Below, one piece after another: positions 1 to 9,660 of a stretch of DNA of 64,000 nucleotides. A model generated the notes under the pieces. It searched no databases, was not told the DNA's origin, and was given only the letters and a program-made list of their open reading frames with translations. Both the position numbers and the translations under genes were made by a program. The stretch lies in contig CP136065.1 in assembly GCA_032622095.1 (NCBI GenBank), positions 117,657,195 through 117,721,194 of the forward strand. Reading direction: 5' to 3'. Source of the stretch: Siphonodentalium dalli (Eukaryota > Mollusca > Scaphopoda > Gadilida > Siphonodentaliidae). Each line of letters opens with the position of its first letter. The stretch's first letter is position 1.

Positions 1-439
1 TATTGGTGGGACGGATTAATCGCGATAAACAAAATGACAATCGCTCCGATCCGACAAGGTGCTTATATTCCGTGTGTAAGAATCATGTTTTGTGATGCTA
101 TTTGGATATATAATTTATGAGAATATGTGTAACGCTTTGAACAAGACTATCCTCTATTCCCACCATATATCCACAATATGCAGAGGGTTTCACATCACTT
201 TAACCTGGGTAACCCTGCTAGTATTATATAAGTATAGTTTATAAGTATATTATATGACTATAGTTTATAAATATAGTATATAAATGTAGTATATACCCAC
301 ACTATTTCAGCGGGTTCTTCGGCGCTTCTTGAGATCCGTCACGTATTCGTAAGAAGAAAGTTAAGAGCAGAAAAAGAGAACAATATAAGTTGATGCTAAA
401 CATTTAAGTATGTATAAATAGAAGATCTACAACGAGTCC
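1..439. other. No gene seen; AT-rich
   Basis: A TATAAGTATAGTTTA-like low-complexity patch lies at about 225-300. No coding or RNA feature is supported. Confidence 0.5.
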
Positions 440-552
440 CCAGTTTATAGCGGAATTTACCAAACTAGTCCAGTAAATTAGGTCTGGACCGAGCCTTTGG
501 CGAGGTTCAGATCTATTTACTGACGAGTTTTGTAATGTCCGCTATAAACTGG
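440..552. mobile_element. Foldback hairpin element 1 (MITE-like)
   Basis: The arm beginning CCAGTTTATAGCGGA at 440 pairs with the inverse ending TCCGCTATAAACTGG at 552. The arms are about 50 bp with a loop of about 13 bp, imperfect in the middle. The whole unit can fold into one long hairpin. No target-site duplication is obvious. Confidence 0.7.
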
Positions 553-1459
553 AGAGGAGATATAGATTCTATTTATTACATGATCCAAAAAAAAACGAAA
601 AAACATACTTAAATCAACAAGTGGGATGCGAAACTAACATCGGCTTCTATAAGGCATACGATGACGTTTCACGTAACTATTCGTTGTTTGCCCGCGTAAA
701 GAAATAGTCCCAGATAAATTAAGACTCTTTGGCACATTTAATGGCGTATATTTAATGACATAACATACTTTTCAAACTCTTAATTCATGATAGTTTATTG
801 GAAAAGTATTGGAAGCCATGGTATTTTTGAGACGTAGCGAACAGACGACAAACCAGAAGTCAAAAGTCACCTGGCACTATTTCCTGTTATTAAACGAACG
901 TTTAATATAACACTTTATAGAATGGGTTTATTGAATGGACTAACGGTAACGAACCATCGCTGCCTCACCGGAGAATCCACCGATGATCCAATAATCGTGA
1001 TATCGAGTGACATTGATACTAAAGAAAACTCTACGCATATATGTTTGCATGTATAGTAAAAAAAATCATATTATATGTTGGCAACTGAGAGTTAATGAAC
1101 AGAGAATGGTATGTTGGTAAATAGGACCTCTACCAGACATCCACTTGCCAACGCGACGGAACTATCCTGTAATAAGATTTAATTTCATCAGCCGGACAAT
1201 GAGTTATGGTCAGCGCCTGAAGGAAACAAATGGAAATTACAATAGTTTCAACGTCAATGGCGGCGGAGAACATTGATTAGTATCGGAAAGTTCCGTCGCA
1301 CCGTCAGAATGAAAGCATAATTATGACTTGTGTGCATGCTTCCTGTGGAATCGACAAATTACGTCCCGATGTTGATACGTGCGACCACTTATTATAGATA
1401 GCAGCCTTTCTGTGAGAAGTATTTGGTTCTGGCATTGACCTGTTAGACCCGTATATAAA
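553..1459. other. No gene seen
   Basis: No convincing open frame, repeat or RNA signature. A 61-codon frame around 1304-1489 has no recognisable motif. Confidence 0.5.
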
Positions 1460-1580
1460 TGGCCACTCTACCTGTCTGCCTTTTCCCAACCAACACTGTG
1501 TTGATTTAGATCGCTATTTATATCACCTTCACTCAAGCGCCTTTTGGAATAGAAAATGTTCGTTGGAAATGCATTAGTAA
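1460..1580 (+). repeat. Direct duplicate, copy 1 (partner at 2161-2283)
   Basis: Shares about 120 bp with 2161-2283, including CTACCTGTCTGCCTTTT and TTGGAATAGAAAATGT. The copies are about 700 bp apart and moderately diverged. Confidence 0.8.
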
Positions 1581-1600
1581 TTTTCGGAATTATACAATAT

Positions 1601-1660
1601 GTTATATGAATGTTCTATATAATATGCTATATGAATGTTCTATATAATATGCTATATGCC
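1601..1660 (+). repeat. 25-bp AT-rich tandem repeat
   Basis: About 2.4 copies of a unit starting GCTATATGAATGTTCTATAT. Confidence 0.8.
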
Positions 1661-2160
1661 AGATATAAAGGGATCGTCCATTATGGACGCCTCAACCGCA
1701 AGCTTTTCATTGAGTTGTCAATGCTATATGTTGTTCATTTCTGTCCACGATAGCGAGGACTTACATAAAGAGATAATTGTTTCAGATTCGCTCTGTTTCG
1801 TTTTGAGTTCCAAATTAACCATCTGGTAATTTCGGGGACCCTCCATGCCCCAAACATACAATAAATATTTTTCCACCCGATTTTTAGACCCCCATCCCAA
1901 GGTTCACACACTTTTGAGTTAATCAGTATTTCATCCACTAACTATATATGGAACTCATATACATAGATAATGATGTTTGCCCAATCTATGTTGCTTCCAT
2001 TTTGTCCATGTATTGGATTAGCCCTCTTGAGTGAAAAAATTGAACCTCAAACCCATCCACCGTTTCAAGTATATTTTCTATATTGTTCCACAAATGTGTT
2101 TATTTGTGGTGTGAATATTTAGACATGTCCGTTATTTCTTAAAATCTGACGCATAAATGA

Positions 2161-2283
2161 CCAGTCTACCTGTCTGCCTTTTTCCAACCAACAGTGTGTT
2201 GATTTAGATTGCTATTTATATAACTTTCACTCAAGCGAATTTTGGAATAGAAAATGTGTGTCCGTTGGAAATGGATTGCCAAT
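2161..2283 (+). repeat. Direct duplicate, copy 2 (partner at 1460-1580)
   Basis: See the partner at 1460-1580. The intervening 1661-2160 has no recognisable gene. Confidence 0.8.
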
Positions 2284-2439
2284 TGTCTTTTGGTAGAAAT
2301 TGTAATGGATGAGAGTAAGTTATTTGGTCATTCAGATCATCACTCAAGTTGTCATGGATTATCTAACTTGGAAATGGTTTTCTGGTAGAGTAAATTGATT
2401 ATACATGTATGAATACATAGAACTGAATAGCATTCTAAT

Positions 2440-3905
2440 AGTAAGGTTTTCTTGTGTGGCAGTTGTTGAAGTTACAATGATCTTCCCATAATAGTTGCCC
2501 ATTAATGCATGATATATATAATAGAGATGTCACTCTTGCAGAAAACGCAAAGATTAGCCGATCTTAGACTTCTCACAAGACTATAAGATCCGGACTTTTA
2601 GTCTCAGATTGTGATAAACAGTAAGTGTAGTACATATAAATCACAACAAGAACAGATGTAGAAGTCTGATACCAAGGTTTCCATGCATGGATGTTATTGA
2701 AGTTATCTTCCCATAATTCTGGATGTATAAAGAGTAGGATTTGTCTGTATGTCTGTCCGTCTAAACGGAATATTCTCTCAGACCCCTGGACCGATTTCAA
2801 CCAAATTTGGTGTGGCGACTCGGGGTACCCTGGCGGTGTTATATAACGGCGTTAGAATTTTCAAATTTTTGATTTAAAAACATTGAATTAAATAAAAATA
2901 ATTTAAATACACAAATTCAAATAAGCTCACTATGGGCCTATTTCAGAATCCAATATATGTGAATATTTAGCAACCATGGCACAGGCCCCTCCGACGCTGA
3001 ATAAAGGCCCTCGAAGGGAGCCTGTTTCAGATAGTTCATTAATATATCCCTCTTGCAGAAAACGCAAAGATTATTCGAATGCCATGTCAAAGTGCTTCTC
3101 ACTATCCTGTAAGATCTGGACTTAAGCCTCAGATTGTAATAGACATAAATCATACAAAAGCACCAATGTAGAAGTTTATCCCAAGGCAGTTATTGAGGTT
3201 ATCTGCCCATAACTGTGGATGTGAAACAGCTGCCGATTTATGCATTGTTACAGTTCAGTGTCCATATCTAATTATACAGGTACATATATGACTTAGAAAA
3301 TGAGTACAATTGAGGGTATACAACAGATCAATGTACACTTAGTAACAACGCTATGCCTGTATTTCAGATTAACAGGGAGGTATAAAGCAATTTGACCTCC
3401 TGTGAAAGGCACTATATTTTAATAGCGTAATTTTACCTTTATCTTCTGATATATATGTAATATATCGTCTGTATTGTAATAATGGGCAGTTGATGCCCAG
3501 CCAGTGCGATGAGTTCACCATGTCAAAGTACTTCTCACTCAGGGGTGTCAATTTGTCTGCAATTAGACCACTAAATGTTAGGATTTATTATGCAATCTGA
3601 CTATAGTGACAATAGCCGTTCAGCCAGGCCTGTATGGAGCAGTTGAGGTGCAAGGAGGTGCAAATTGAATTCGGATAATCTTGTGTTCCGGTCTGATTTA
3701 AGGCGGGGTGTGCAGTTTGAATTCCCAATGTGGAATCCCCACCCCGAAACCCTGTAGCCACGTCCCTGTTCTCACTAACCTATAACATCTGGACTTTTAG
3801 GTTCAGGGTGTTATAAACAGTAAGTTCAGTACATATAAATCACACATATTGAGCACAAACGTAGAAGAGTGATACAACCAAGGTTTTCTTGTGCGATAGA
3901 TATTG
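2440..3905 (+). repeat. Three diverged copies of a ~200-bp dispersed module
   Basis: Copies at about 2530-2740, 3040-3225 and 3760-3905 share TCTTGCAGAAAACGCAAAGA, 'TCTGGACTT...CAGATTGT', ACATATAAATCACA and a TCTTCCCATAA-like end. The first is followed by a TGTCTGTATGTCTGTCCGTC microsatellite and CAACCAAATTTGGTGTGG. That is the same tandem units + short tetranucleotide tail plan seen elsewhere in the window. Between copies there is only AT-rich unassigned sequence. Confidence 0.65.
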
Positions 3906-4115
3906 AAAGCCACGTGGCGGTTTTCGCTCCAAAATCACCTAATACTGTTCGCTTTTTATTTTTTTACGGTATCGAAATAGGTCGATAAATACTTGGACTA
4001 CCTTTCAACGGGCATTATATGGTCCATAAATACGCGTCGAAGTAATACAGATTACAAATTTGAACAACAGCCATATGCACTACATGAACAGAAAAGAGCG
4101 TTCCGTGTTAGACTA
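3905..4115 (+). repeat. Dispersed repeat, inverted partner at 50690-50910
   Basis: Contains CGGTATCGAAATAGGTCGAT and ends near GAGCGTTCCGTGT. Both recur in reverse complement around 50690-50910, with GCTCCAAAAT and ACAGAAAAGAGCGTTCCGTG also shared. This copy lacks the second half present at 50485-50690. Confidence 0.75.
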
Positions 4116-4164
4116 GTATAAATAAAGAGCGTTCATAAATCGATGTCACTTCTGTGCGAAAAAT

Positions 4165-6330
4165 TTAAAACTGCTGGAAAATGGCTTTGATCATCAGTAT
4201 CTTTAGCTCAAACTTCATGCATACTCGTTGTGAGAATGAGAACTTCCGCACATCTTTAGATTTAGTCTCCACTTGCAGTTTGAATTCGTGTCCACGTGTT
4301 CCAATATAGGTGTAATACTTAAAGAACTGTGTGGGTCTGTGGTACAAGCCCTCTAAAAGTGTGTAAGTGTCTATCATGTCTTCTCTAAGTAGCCTGTATT
4401 TAATCGAAGGTAAGTTCAATATTAGCAGTCTCATGCCGTAACTACACTTCCTCAAACCATTCTCAATTGTTGCTCTCCTATACATGTAACTTCTCTAACT
4501 TAAGTAATAATCCCACACAGTATGGCTTCCATGCGACATCACAATATTATATGATAGGTCGTACCATGGTTATATAGAGTTTCTTGAGAGAAAAAAATGA
4601 ATTGATATAACAGAAAGTACGATTTATTACCCCCAGCCTTTGGTTTGCTTTTGCGACGACTGTGTCAACGTGAAGATTAAATTTCAGCTTGTCCTCGAAC
4701 ATTACCCCAAGATCTCGTTCACATACAGATTGCATAACAGGTGGCCTTTTTGAACTATTGGTCATCACATAAGGAATTTTCGGGTTGTTGTGTCCAAAAT
4801 GTACAATATGGATTTTTGAGGAATTGAAATGTTGCTGCCAGTCTTTATACCATTGGCATTCATAATCTATGTATTTCTGCATGTCACATTTGGGTGCATT
4901 TACAATCAACGTTGTGTCGTCAGCGAAGATTTTGCACAAACATTCTACAGCTTCTGGTAGGTCGTTGATGAAAATAATAAATAAAGCTGGTCCCAGAAAC
5001 ACGCCCTGTGGGATTCCACTCGTTACATTTTACCATGAAGACGAAGTAGAATTTATGCGTACGCACTGCTTTCTTTCAGACAAGAAATACTTTACCCACG
5101 AAAGAATCGTGTCCTTTATTCCGTACGTTGATAACTTTTAAATTGTTTGTGTAGCACTGAGTCGAACGATTTCTTTAAATCTAAGTAGAGTACATCTACC
5201 AGATTACTCTTATCTAAGGCCGAAGAGATGTGTTCAACGTATCATAGAAGCTGTGTTTTACAGACTCATGTTTTCGTGAACCCGTGTTGACATGGAATAA
5301 ACAGCTTACTGCATTCCATAGTTCCATTATGCCATTATGGTGTCCTTTACGAATGTTTCCATTAATTTACATAGAATGCCAGTCAGGCTTACGGGTCTGT
5401 AATTCCCCTGTTCCATGTGCGATCCCTTCATGTATATGCACGTGACTGTGGCATCTCTCCAAATTTCCGGAAGTACTCCTTCCAACGATCGATTTAACAG
5501 GATACTAAGTGGTGCACTCAAGTATGAGGCCAACTCTTTTAGAAAACGTGCTGGAATATTGTCCGGTCCCGAACTTTTTGCTACATTTAGGCAAGTCAGC
5601 ATGTATCTCACTGCTTCTGGTTACGTGACTCTTACATCCGTTATGAATGCTCCGTTATGTCTGAAGGTCGTCCTGGGTGTTTCTTTAAAATTTTCCTTTG
5701 TAAAGACGCTCCCAAAATATTTATTCATAATTTCAGATTTTTCTTTGTCTTTACTCACCAACTTCCGGGATTTAGGACAACGCAGATCGGGAACATCTTG
5801 TCTCAGTTTACTTTTTGACTTTCATGTAGTTCCAGAAAATTTCGGGAGTATTTCTACACTCTGGTGATAAATTGTGTTCATATTTCTTTCTGGAATCCTT
5901 TAAGATCTTGTTCGAGTGTTCTTGTGCTTGCTTGTATGGCTCACATATAGTTTCATTTATTCTATGTTTTCTGGTCGTGGTCACTTTTAGGGTAGGTGAC
6001 GTACTTCTCTAACAATTTCAGAATTATTGCTGAAGACAAGTCAAGGACATTTTATTTTTGGTTTTCTCTATGGCCTGTTGGTTTTGTCACAAATCGTAAA
6101 AAAAATTGTCCTCTATCTCACTGATGAAGTCGATTTCCTTTTCCTTTGTGGGTGTTCCGTACAAGTTATCACTCCAAGTTATATCAGGGAAATTGAGATC
6201 ACCTGTTATTATTATGAGTGGCTGTGGCTGCGTTTATGTTTTTGGTCATACTTAATAGTTGTTTTGTTATTTTCTTCTGTTGAATATGGGCTTCTATAAA
6301 TGCAACCAATTAATATTCTCGTTTGCTGCA
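4165..6330 (-). pseudogene. Decayed non-LTR retrotransposon (endonuclease end, reverse transcriptase, C-terminus)
   Basis: Read on the minus strand from 6330 downward. Around 6300-6120 the translation gives IGCIYRSP and GDLNFPDITWSD, characteristic of the C-terminal half of an APE-type LINE endonuclease. The RT follows in pieces: SSGPDNIPARFLKEL and NYRPVSLTG (5327-5611), VLYLDLKKSFDSV (motif A, about 5190), SGIPQG (motif B, about 5010) and FADDT (motif C, in 4547-5002). The C-terminal RRATIENGLRKCSYGMRLLI segment lies at 4165-4485. Stops and frameshifts separate the blocks, so it is dead. Domain order suits the CR1/L2/Jockey-like groups; the exact clade needs a tree. Confidence 0.9.
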
Positions 6331-6401
6331 CTTATCCTTTCACACCAATCTGACTCCTCGAAATGTATGTCCCTTTCAATCAGCATCAGCGAAAGCATTT
6401 G

Positions 6402-6425
6402 CGTGCCCGCCCGAAGGGCGGCACG
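6402..6425. repeat. GC-rich hairpin
   Basis: GTGCC-CGCCC and GGGCG-GCAC form a strong stem around a GAA loop, in an otherwise AT-rich stretch. It lies downstream, in the minus direction, of the hairpin array and may be the 3' end of the same retrotransposon. Confidence 0.5.
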
Positions 6426-6529
6426 AGGACGGTGGTGGGCTCATCCGAAGATCGCCCTTACGCCCTGTATTGAATCTTCTTGTGTCTTTTATCTTCAACA
6501 GTCAGGCCGCGGATCGGGTGGAGAAGTCT

Positions 6530-6655
6530 TGAGGCCGGGATTGGTCAGCGTCGTAAGTGTCTTGAGAATCTTCACTTGGTCTTTGCCTTGATATATGCCT
6601 TGATCTTTGCCTTGATCTTTGCCTTTGCCTTTGCCTTTACCTTGTTTCTGCATCT
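6530..6655. repeat. Short TTTGCC/TTGATC-type tandem repeat
   Basis: Imperfect 6- and 12-bp repeats (CTTTGCCTTGAT, CTTTGC). On the minus strand it reads as a low-complexity Lys-Gly-Asp-Gln run (KGKGKGKDQGKDQ), but nothing shows that it is translated. It separates the hairpin array from the GC-rich hairpin at 6402. Confidence 0.6.
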
Positions 6656-6946
6656 TGGAAAATGCGGGACGACCCAGCGATGACGCTGGATTGCGCATTT
6701 TCAGTTGGTTGTCCACGCCCGGGACCTTCCAATGGAGGCATTGGACTGCGGACTGCTAAGAGAGTACGGGACGGTCCAGTGATTCCACTGGACTGCGTGT
6801 TCTCTTCTGTTACCACCCGGGACGGTTCAATACTCCTTATTGAATTGCGGGACTTTTCTGATGTGGGATACGGGACGGTCTAGCATAGCCTGCTTGACTG
6901 CGTATCCTAAAACCCGGGACAGTCCAATAAGCCTATTGAACTGTGT
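6655..6946. repeat. Array of six hairpin units with covarying stems
   Basis: Six units, about 50 bp apart, share the frame CGGGACGGT - inner hairpin - ACTGCG. The inner stems differ in sequence but stay complementary: CCAGCG/CGCTGG (unit 1), CCAATG/CATTGG (2), GTCCAGTG/CACTGGAC (3), TTCAATA/TATTGAA (4), GTC-AGCA/TGCT-GAC (5), CAATA/TATTG (6). Several units also have an outer covarying stem: GAAAATGCG/CGCATTTTC (1), GGATACG/CGTATCC (5), and a weaker GAGAGTACG/CGTGTTCTC (3). Inner loops are 4-5 nt. Compensatory change implies selection for structure in RNA or single-stranded DNA. It lies just 3' of the LINE fragment at 6953-7510 in that element's sense direction. Function unknown to me. Confidence 0.75.
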
Positions 6947-6952
6947 GTCTTT

Positions 6953-7510
6953 TCAGCCACAGAGAAGCTGTTTGCGTTGTAAACACTCCCTCATGGTGTC
7001 ACTGCCGTCCATTCTCGCCAGTGTACTTTCCGCCAAATCGCACAGGCGCTCTCTGGTGGGTTCCACGTCAGCGATGGTATGCAGATCTACAATACGGGTG
7101 TCATACGGTACTTGCAGTGCCATTCTCAGGGCTTTGTTTTGTACCAACTGAAGCATTTGTATCGCGTGATTTGATGCCAGGTTGGTGACCACTGGTGCGT
7201 ATTCCATGATTGGTCTTACGAACGTTTTGCAGACTTTAAGCAGAGTGGCCACGCTAGCTCCCCAGGAAGTCCCTATCAGCCGTCTGAGAAGATTAACTCG
7301 CTGCATGACCATCGTGGCTGTGCGCTTCACATGGGTTAGCATAGTGAGTCTGGTGTTCAAGGTGACGCATAGGAAGGTCACCTCTTTTGTGGCAACCAAG
7401 TCAATGCCACTGACATTGAGTTTGACCACCGACTTGCGTTTTCGTTTCGTAAATAGGGCGAATTGTGTTTTGTTCGCATTGAGCTTAATGCGCCATTTCG
7501 AGCACCATTT
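6953..7510 (-). pseudogene. Non-LTR retrotransposon fragment (RT thumb and C-terminus)
   Basis: Minus-strand frame with STKWCSKWRIKLNANKTQF, the post-RT motif W-x3-W-x-(I/L)-x-LN-x-x-KTQ of Jockey-like LINEs, then the thumb and C-terminal region (FVRPIMEYAPVV, QNKALRMALQVP). The 5' side stops abruptly near 7510, where tandem-repeat DNA begins, so the upstream RT core is missing: either 5' truncation on insertion or later disruption. The frame stays open to a stop at 6953. Its direct 3' continuation is the covarying hairpin array at 6655-6946, which may therefore belong to this element's 3' region. Sequence differs clearly from the retrotransposon at 4165-6330, so it is a separate family. Confidence 0.85.
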
Positions 7511-7865
7511 CGTCGAAATCCCATCAAAATTGGCGATATGACCTTGAAATGACCCGATTTCAATGTCAAGGTCACATCGCACGGACAAATTAATAGGTTT
7601 ATGCCACTGCCCGGCCTTATGTACCCCCACGTACCAAGTTTCATCGAAATCCCGTGATATTCGGGCGTTTGACCTTGAAATTACCCGATTTCAAGGTCAC
7701 GATCACGTCGCACGGACAAATTAATAGGCCCATGCCACCCCCCGGCCGAAAATACCCCCACATACCAAGTTTCATCGAAATCGGCTTGTCCGTTTTCGAG
7801 TTCATCGCGAACACACACACACACACACACAGATACACAGACAGATCTTCCAAAATATATAATAG
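7505..7865 (+). repeat. Tandem ~130-bp units with TCAAGGTCA motifs (family D-like), ending in ACAC/ACAG tail
   Basis: Two to three units carry TGACCTTGA (7539, 7670) and TCAAGGTCA (7566, 7691), then CGCACGGACAAATTAATAGG and ACCAAGTTTCATCGAAATC. The array ends in an (AC)n/ACAG stretch and AAAATATATAATAGA, which abuts CTAGCCGATGAGCCCGAC, the start of the next element. It begins where the LINE fragment is cut at about 7510. Confidence 0.75.
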
Positions 7866-8371
7866 ACTAGCCGATGAGCCCGACGTTGTCCGGGCTATTC
7901 ATCCGGGCTATTCAAAAAACAAATTTCAAGTCGTTAGCTCCACCCGTTTCCTAGATCTGGACTGCGCATGCGCGAAGCTGGCGTCGCACGGGCTCGGCGA
8001 CCCGATAAAATTCGTATCCGGGGCAAGATACATCCACATACCAAATTTCAAGTCGATAGCTCCACCCGTTTCCGAGATCTCGTCTGCGCATGTGCGAAGC
8101 TGGCGTCGCACGAGATCGGCGACCCGATAAAATTCGTATCCGGGGCAAGATACATTCACATACCAAATTTCAAGTCGATAGCTCCGCCCGTTTCCGAGAT
8201 CTCGTCTGCGCATGCGCTGCACGGGCGTCGCACAGGCTCGCCAATACGACAACGTCCACCGCCTGGTCAAACTACACACACGTACCAAGTTTCGTCCCGA
8301 TCGGTCGAGAATCGTAGATTTGTATTAATGACAAACATACAGACAGACAGAGGTCTTCAAAATATATATGA
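7866..8371 (+). mobile_element. Tandem-repeat element 1 with 122-bp units carrying NRF1-type sites
   Basis: Starts CTAGCCGATGAGCCCGACG with the small hairpin GCCCGAC...GTCCGGGC. It then has three 121-122-bp units (CAAATTTCAAGTCGATAGCT, TTTCCGAGATCTCGTCTGCG), an ending unit (CCAAGTTTCGTCCCGATCGG), an ACAG tail and TTCAAAATATATATGAGA. Units contain TGCGCATGCGCG at 7963, with one-base variants at 8084 and 8206. The next copy follows immediately in the same orientation. Non-coding; the apparent open frames are repeat artefacts. Confidence 0.75.
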
Positions 8372-8902
8372 GACTAGCCGATGAGCCCGACGTTGTCCGG
8401 GCTATTCAAAAACCAAATTTCAAGTCGATAGCTCTACCCAGCCGGACGATTTCAAGTCGATAGCTCTACCCGTTTCCGAGATCTGGTCTGCGCATGCGCG
8501 AAGCTGGCGTCGCACGGGCTCAGCGACCCGATAAAATTCGTATCCGGGGCAAGATACATTCACATAGCAAATTTCAAGTCGATAGCTCCAACCGTTTCCG
8601 AGATCTCGTCTGCGCATGCGCGAAGCTGGTGTCGCACGGGCTCGGCGACCCGATAAAATTCGTAACCGGGGCAAGATACATTCACATAGCAAATTTCAAT
8701 TCGATAGCTCCACCCGTTTCCGAGATCTCGTCTGCGCATGCGCGAAGCGGGCGCTTCACGGGCTCGCCAATACGACAACGTTCACCGCCTGGTCAAACTA
8801 CACACACGTACCAAGTTTCGTCCCGATCGGTCGAGAATCGTAGATTTGTATAAATGACAGACAGACAAACAAACAAACATACATACAGACAGAGGCCTTC
8901 AA
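8372..8902 (+). mobile_element. Tandem-repeat element 2, same family, head-to-tail with element 1
   Basis: Same 5' start, three 122-bp units (exact TGCGCATGCGCG at 8489, 8611 and 8733), the same ending unit, an expanded ACAG/ACAA tail and AAAATATATATGAGA. It runs into the (TA)n that borders the giant foldback element. Confidence 0.75.
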
Positions 8903-8928
8903 AATATATATGAGATATATATATATAG

Positions 8929-8961
<33 letters not shown>
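8903..8961. repeat. (TA)n microsatellite, left border of foldback element
   Basis: Nearly pure TA repeat directly abutting the element terminus GAGGTACGATTTTTCACG at 8962. Confidence 0.9.
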
Positions 8962-8964
<3 letters not shown>

Positions 8965-9660
8965 GTACGATTTTTCACGAGGTGAATCGCGACGCGATCA
9001 GGCGTACAGGCGATCAGGCGTACAGGCGTACAAATTTGCGGTTTTTATATACTAATTCAGAACTCGAGAACCGTTTGACCGATTAGGCTGAATCTTCGTA
9101 TGTGGAACTATTTTGACCCGGGGAATATTTATACGCTACAGACAAGTTCGTGCTGCGTGATCTTGACCTTCAAGCACTTTACATTGAACACGCATTCCGT
9201 GGAGTAATGGGAATATCCATTTGAAATTTAGTATGTATAGGTATAAGAGGACGGAACACTTTTATCTGCATGGTCACATTCCAAACAGTATTCCCATCAC
9301 GTGCAGTTTTGAGAAATGTGGCCTGGCCTGTTCACGAACTAGTGTCGTGACCCGGAAAATTCGCATATTACGCCATTTAAAGTGGCGACGAATAAATATC
9401 ACGGCATAACTCGTCGTGATTTTGATAAGGCAGTCATAGTAAACCATAGCAAACAGGATTTCCGCTACAAGCAATTCAGATTTAAAGAAATGGGATCAGG
9501 ACGGGTCACGAAATAGAGTCGGGACCCCGGAAATTCATATATTACGCCATTTAATGTGGCGACGAGTAAGAATCACGCTATTAATGCAGCCAGGGTGAAC
9601 CATTTCAAAACGGATTTCCGCCACATGCAGTTGAAATTTTAATAAATGGGGTCAGGACGG
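8962..9660 (+). repeat. Left terminal inverted repeat of the foldback element
   Basis: About 700 bp, near-identical to the reverse complement of 19019-19734. It opens with short palindromes (TTCACGAGGTGAA, TCGCGACGCGA) and 10-bp repeats (CAGGCGTACAGGCGATCAGG). Then comes a unique stretch (TTTGACCGATTAGGCTGAAT; TGATCTTGACCTTCAAGC) before grading into the first diverged 174-bp units (spacing 156-174 bp). Confidence 0.9.

Noticed and set aside
7866-7905. CCGATGAGCCC...GGGC resembles the hammerhead ribozyme core CTGATGAG plus stem II
   Set aside because: The required GAAA after stem II is absent (CTATTC follows) in the copies at 7866 and 8372, and the relative at about 35670 lacks the CTGATGAG box as well.
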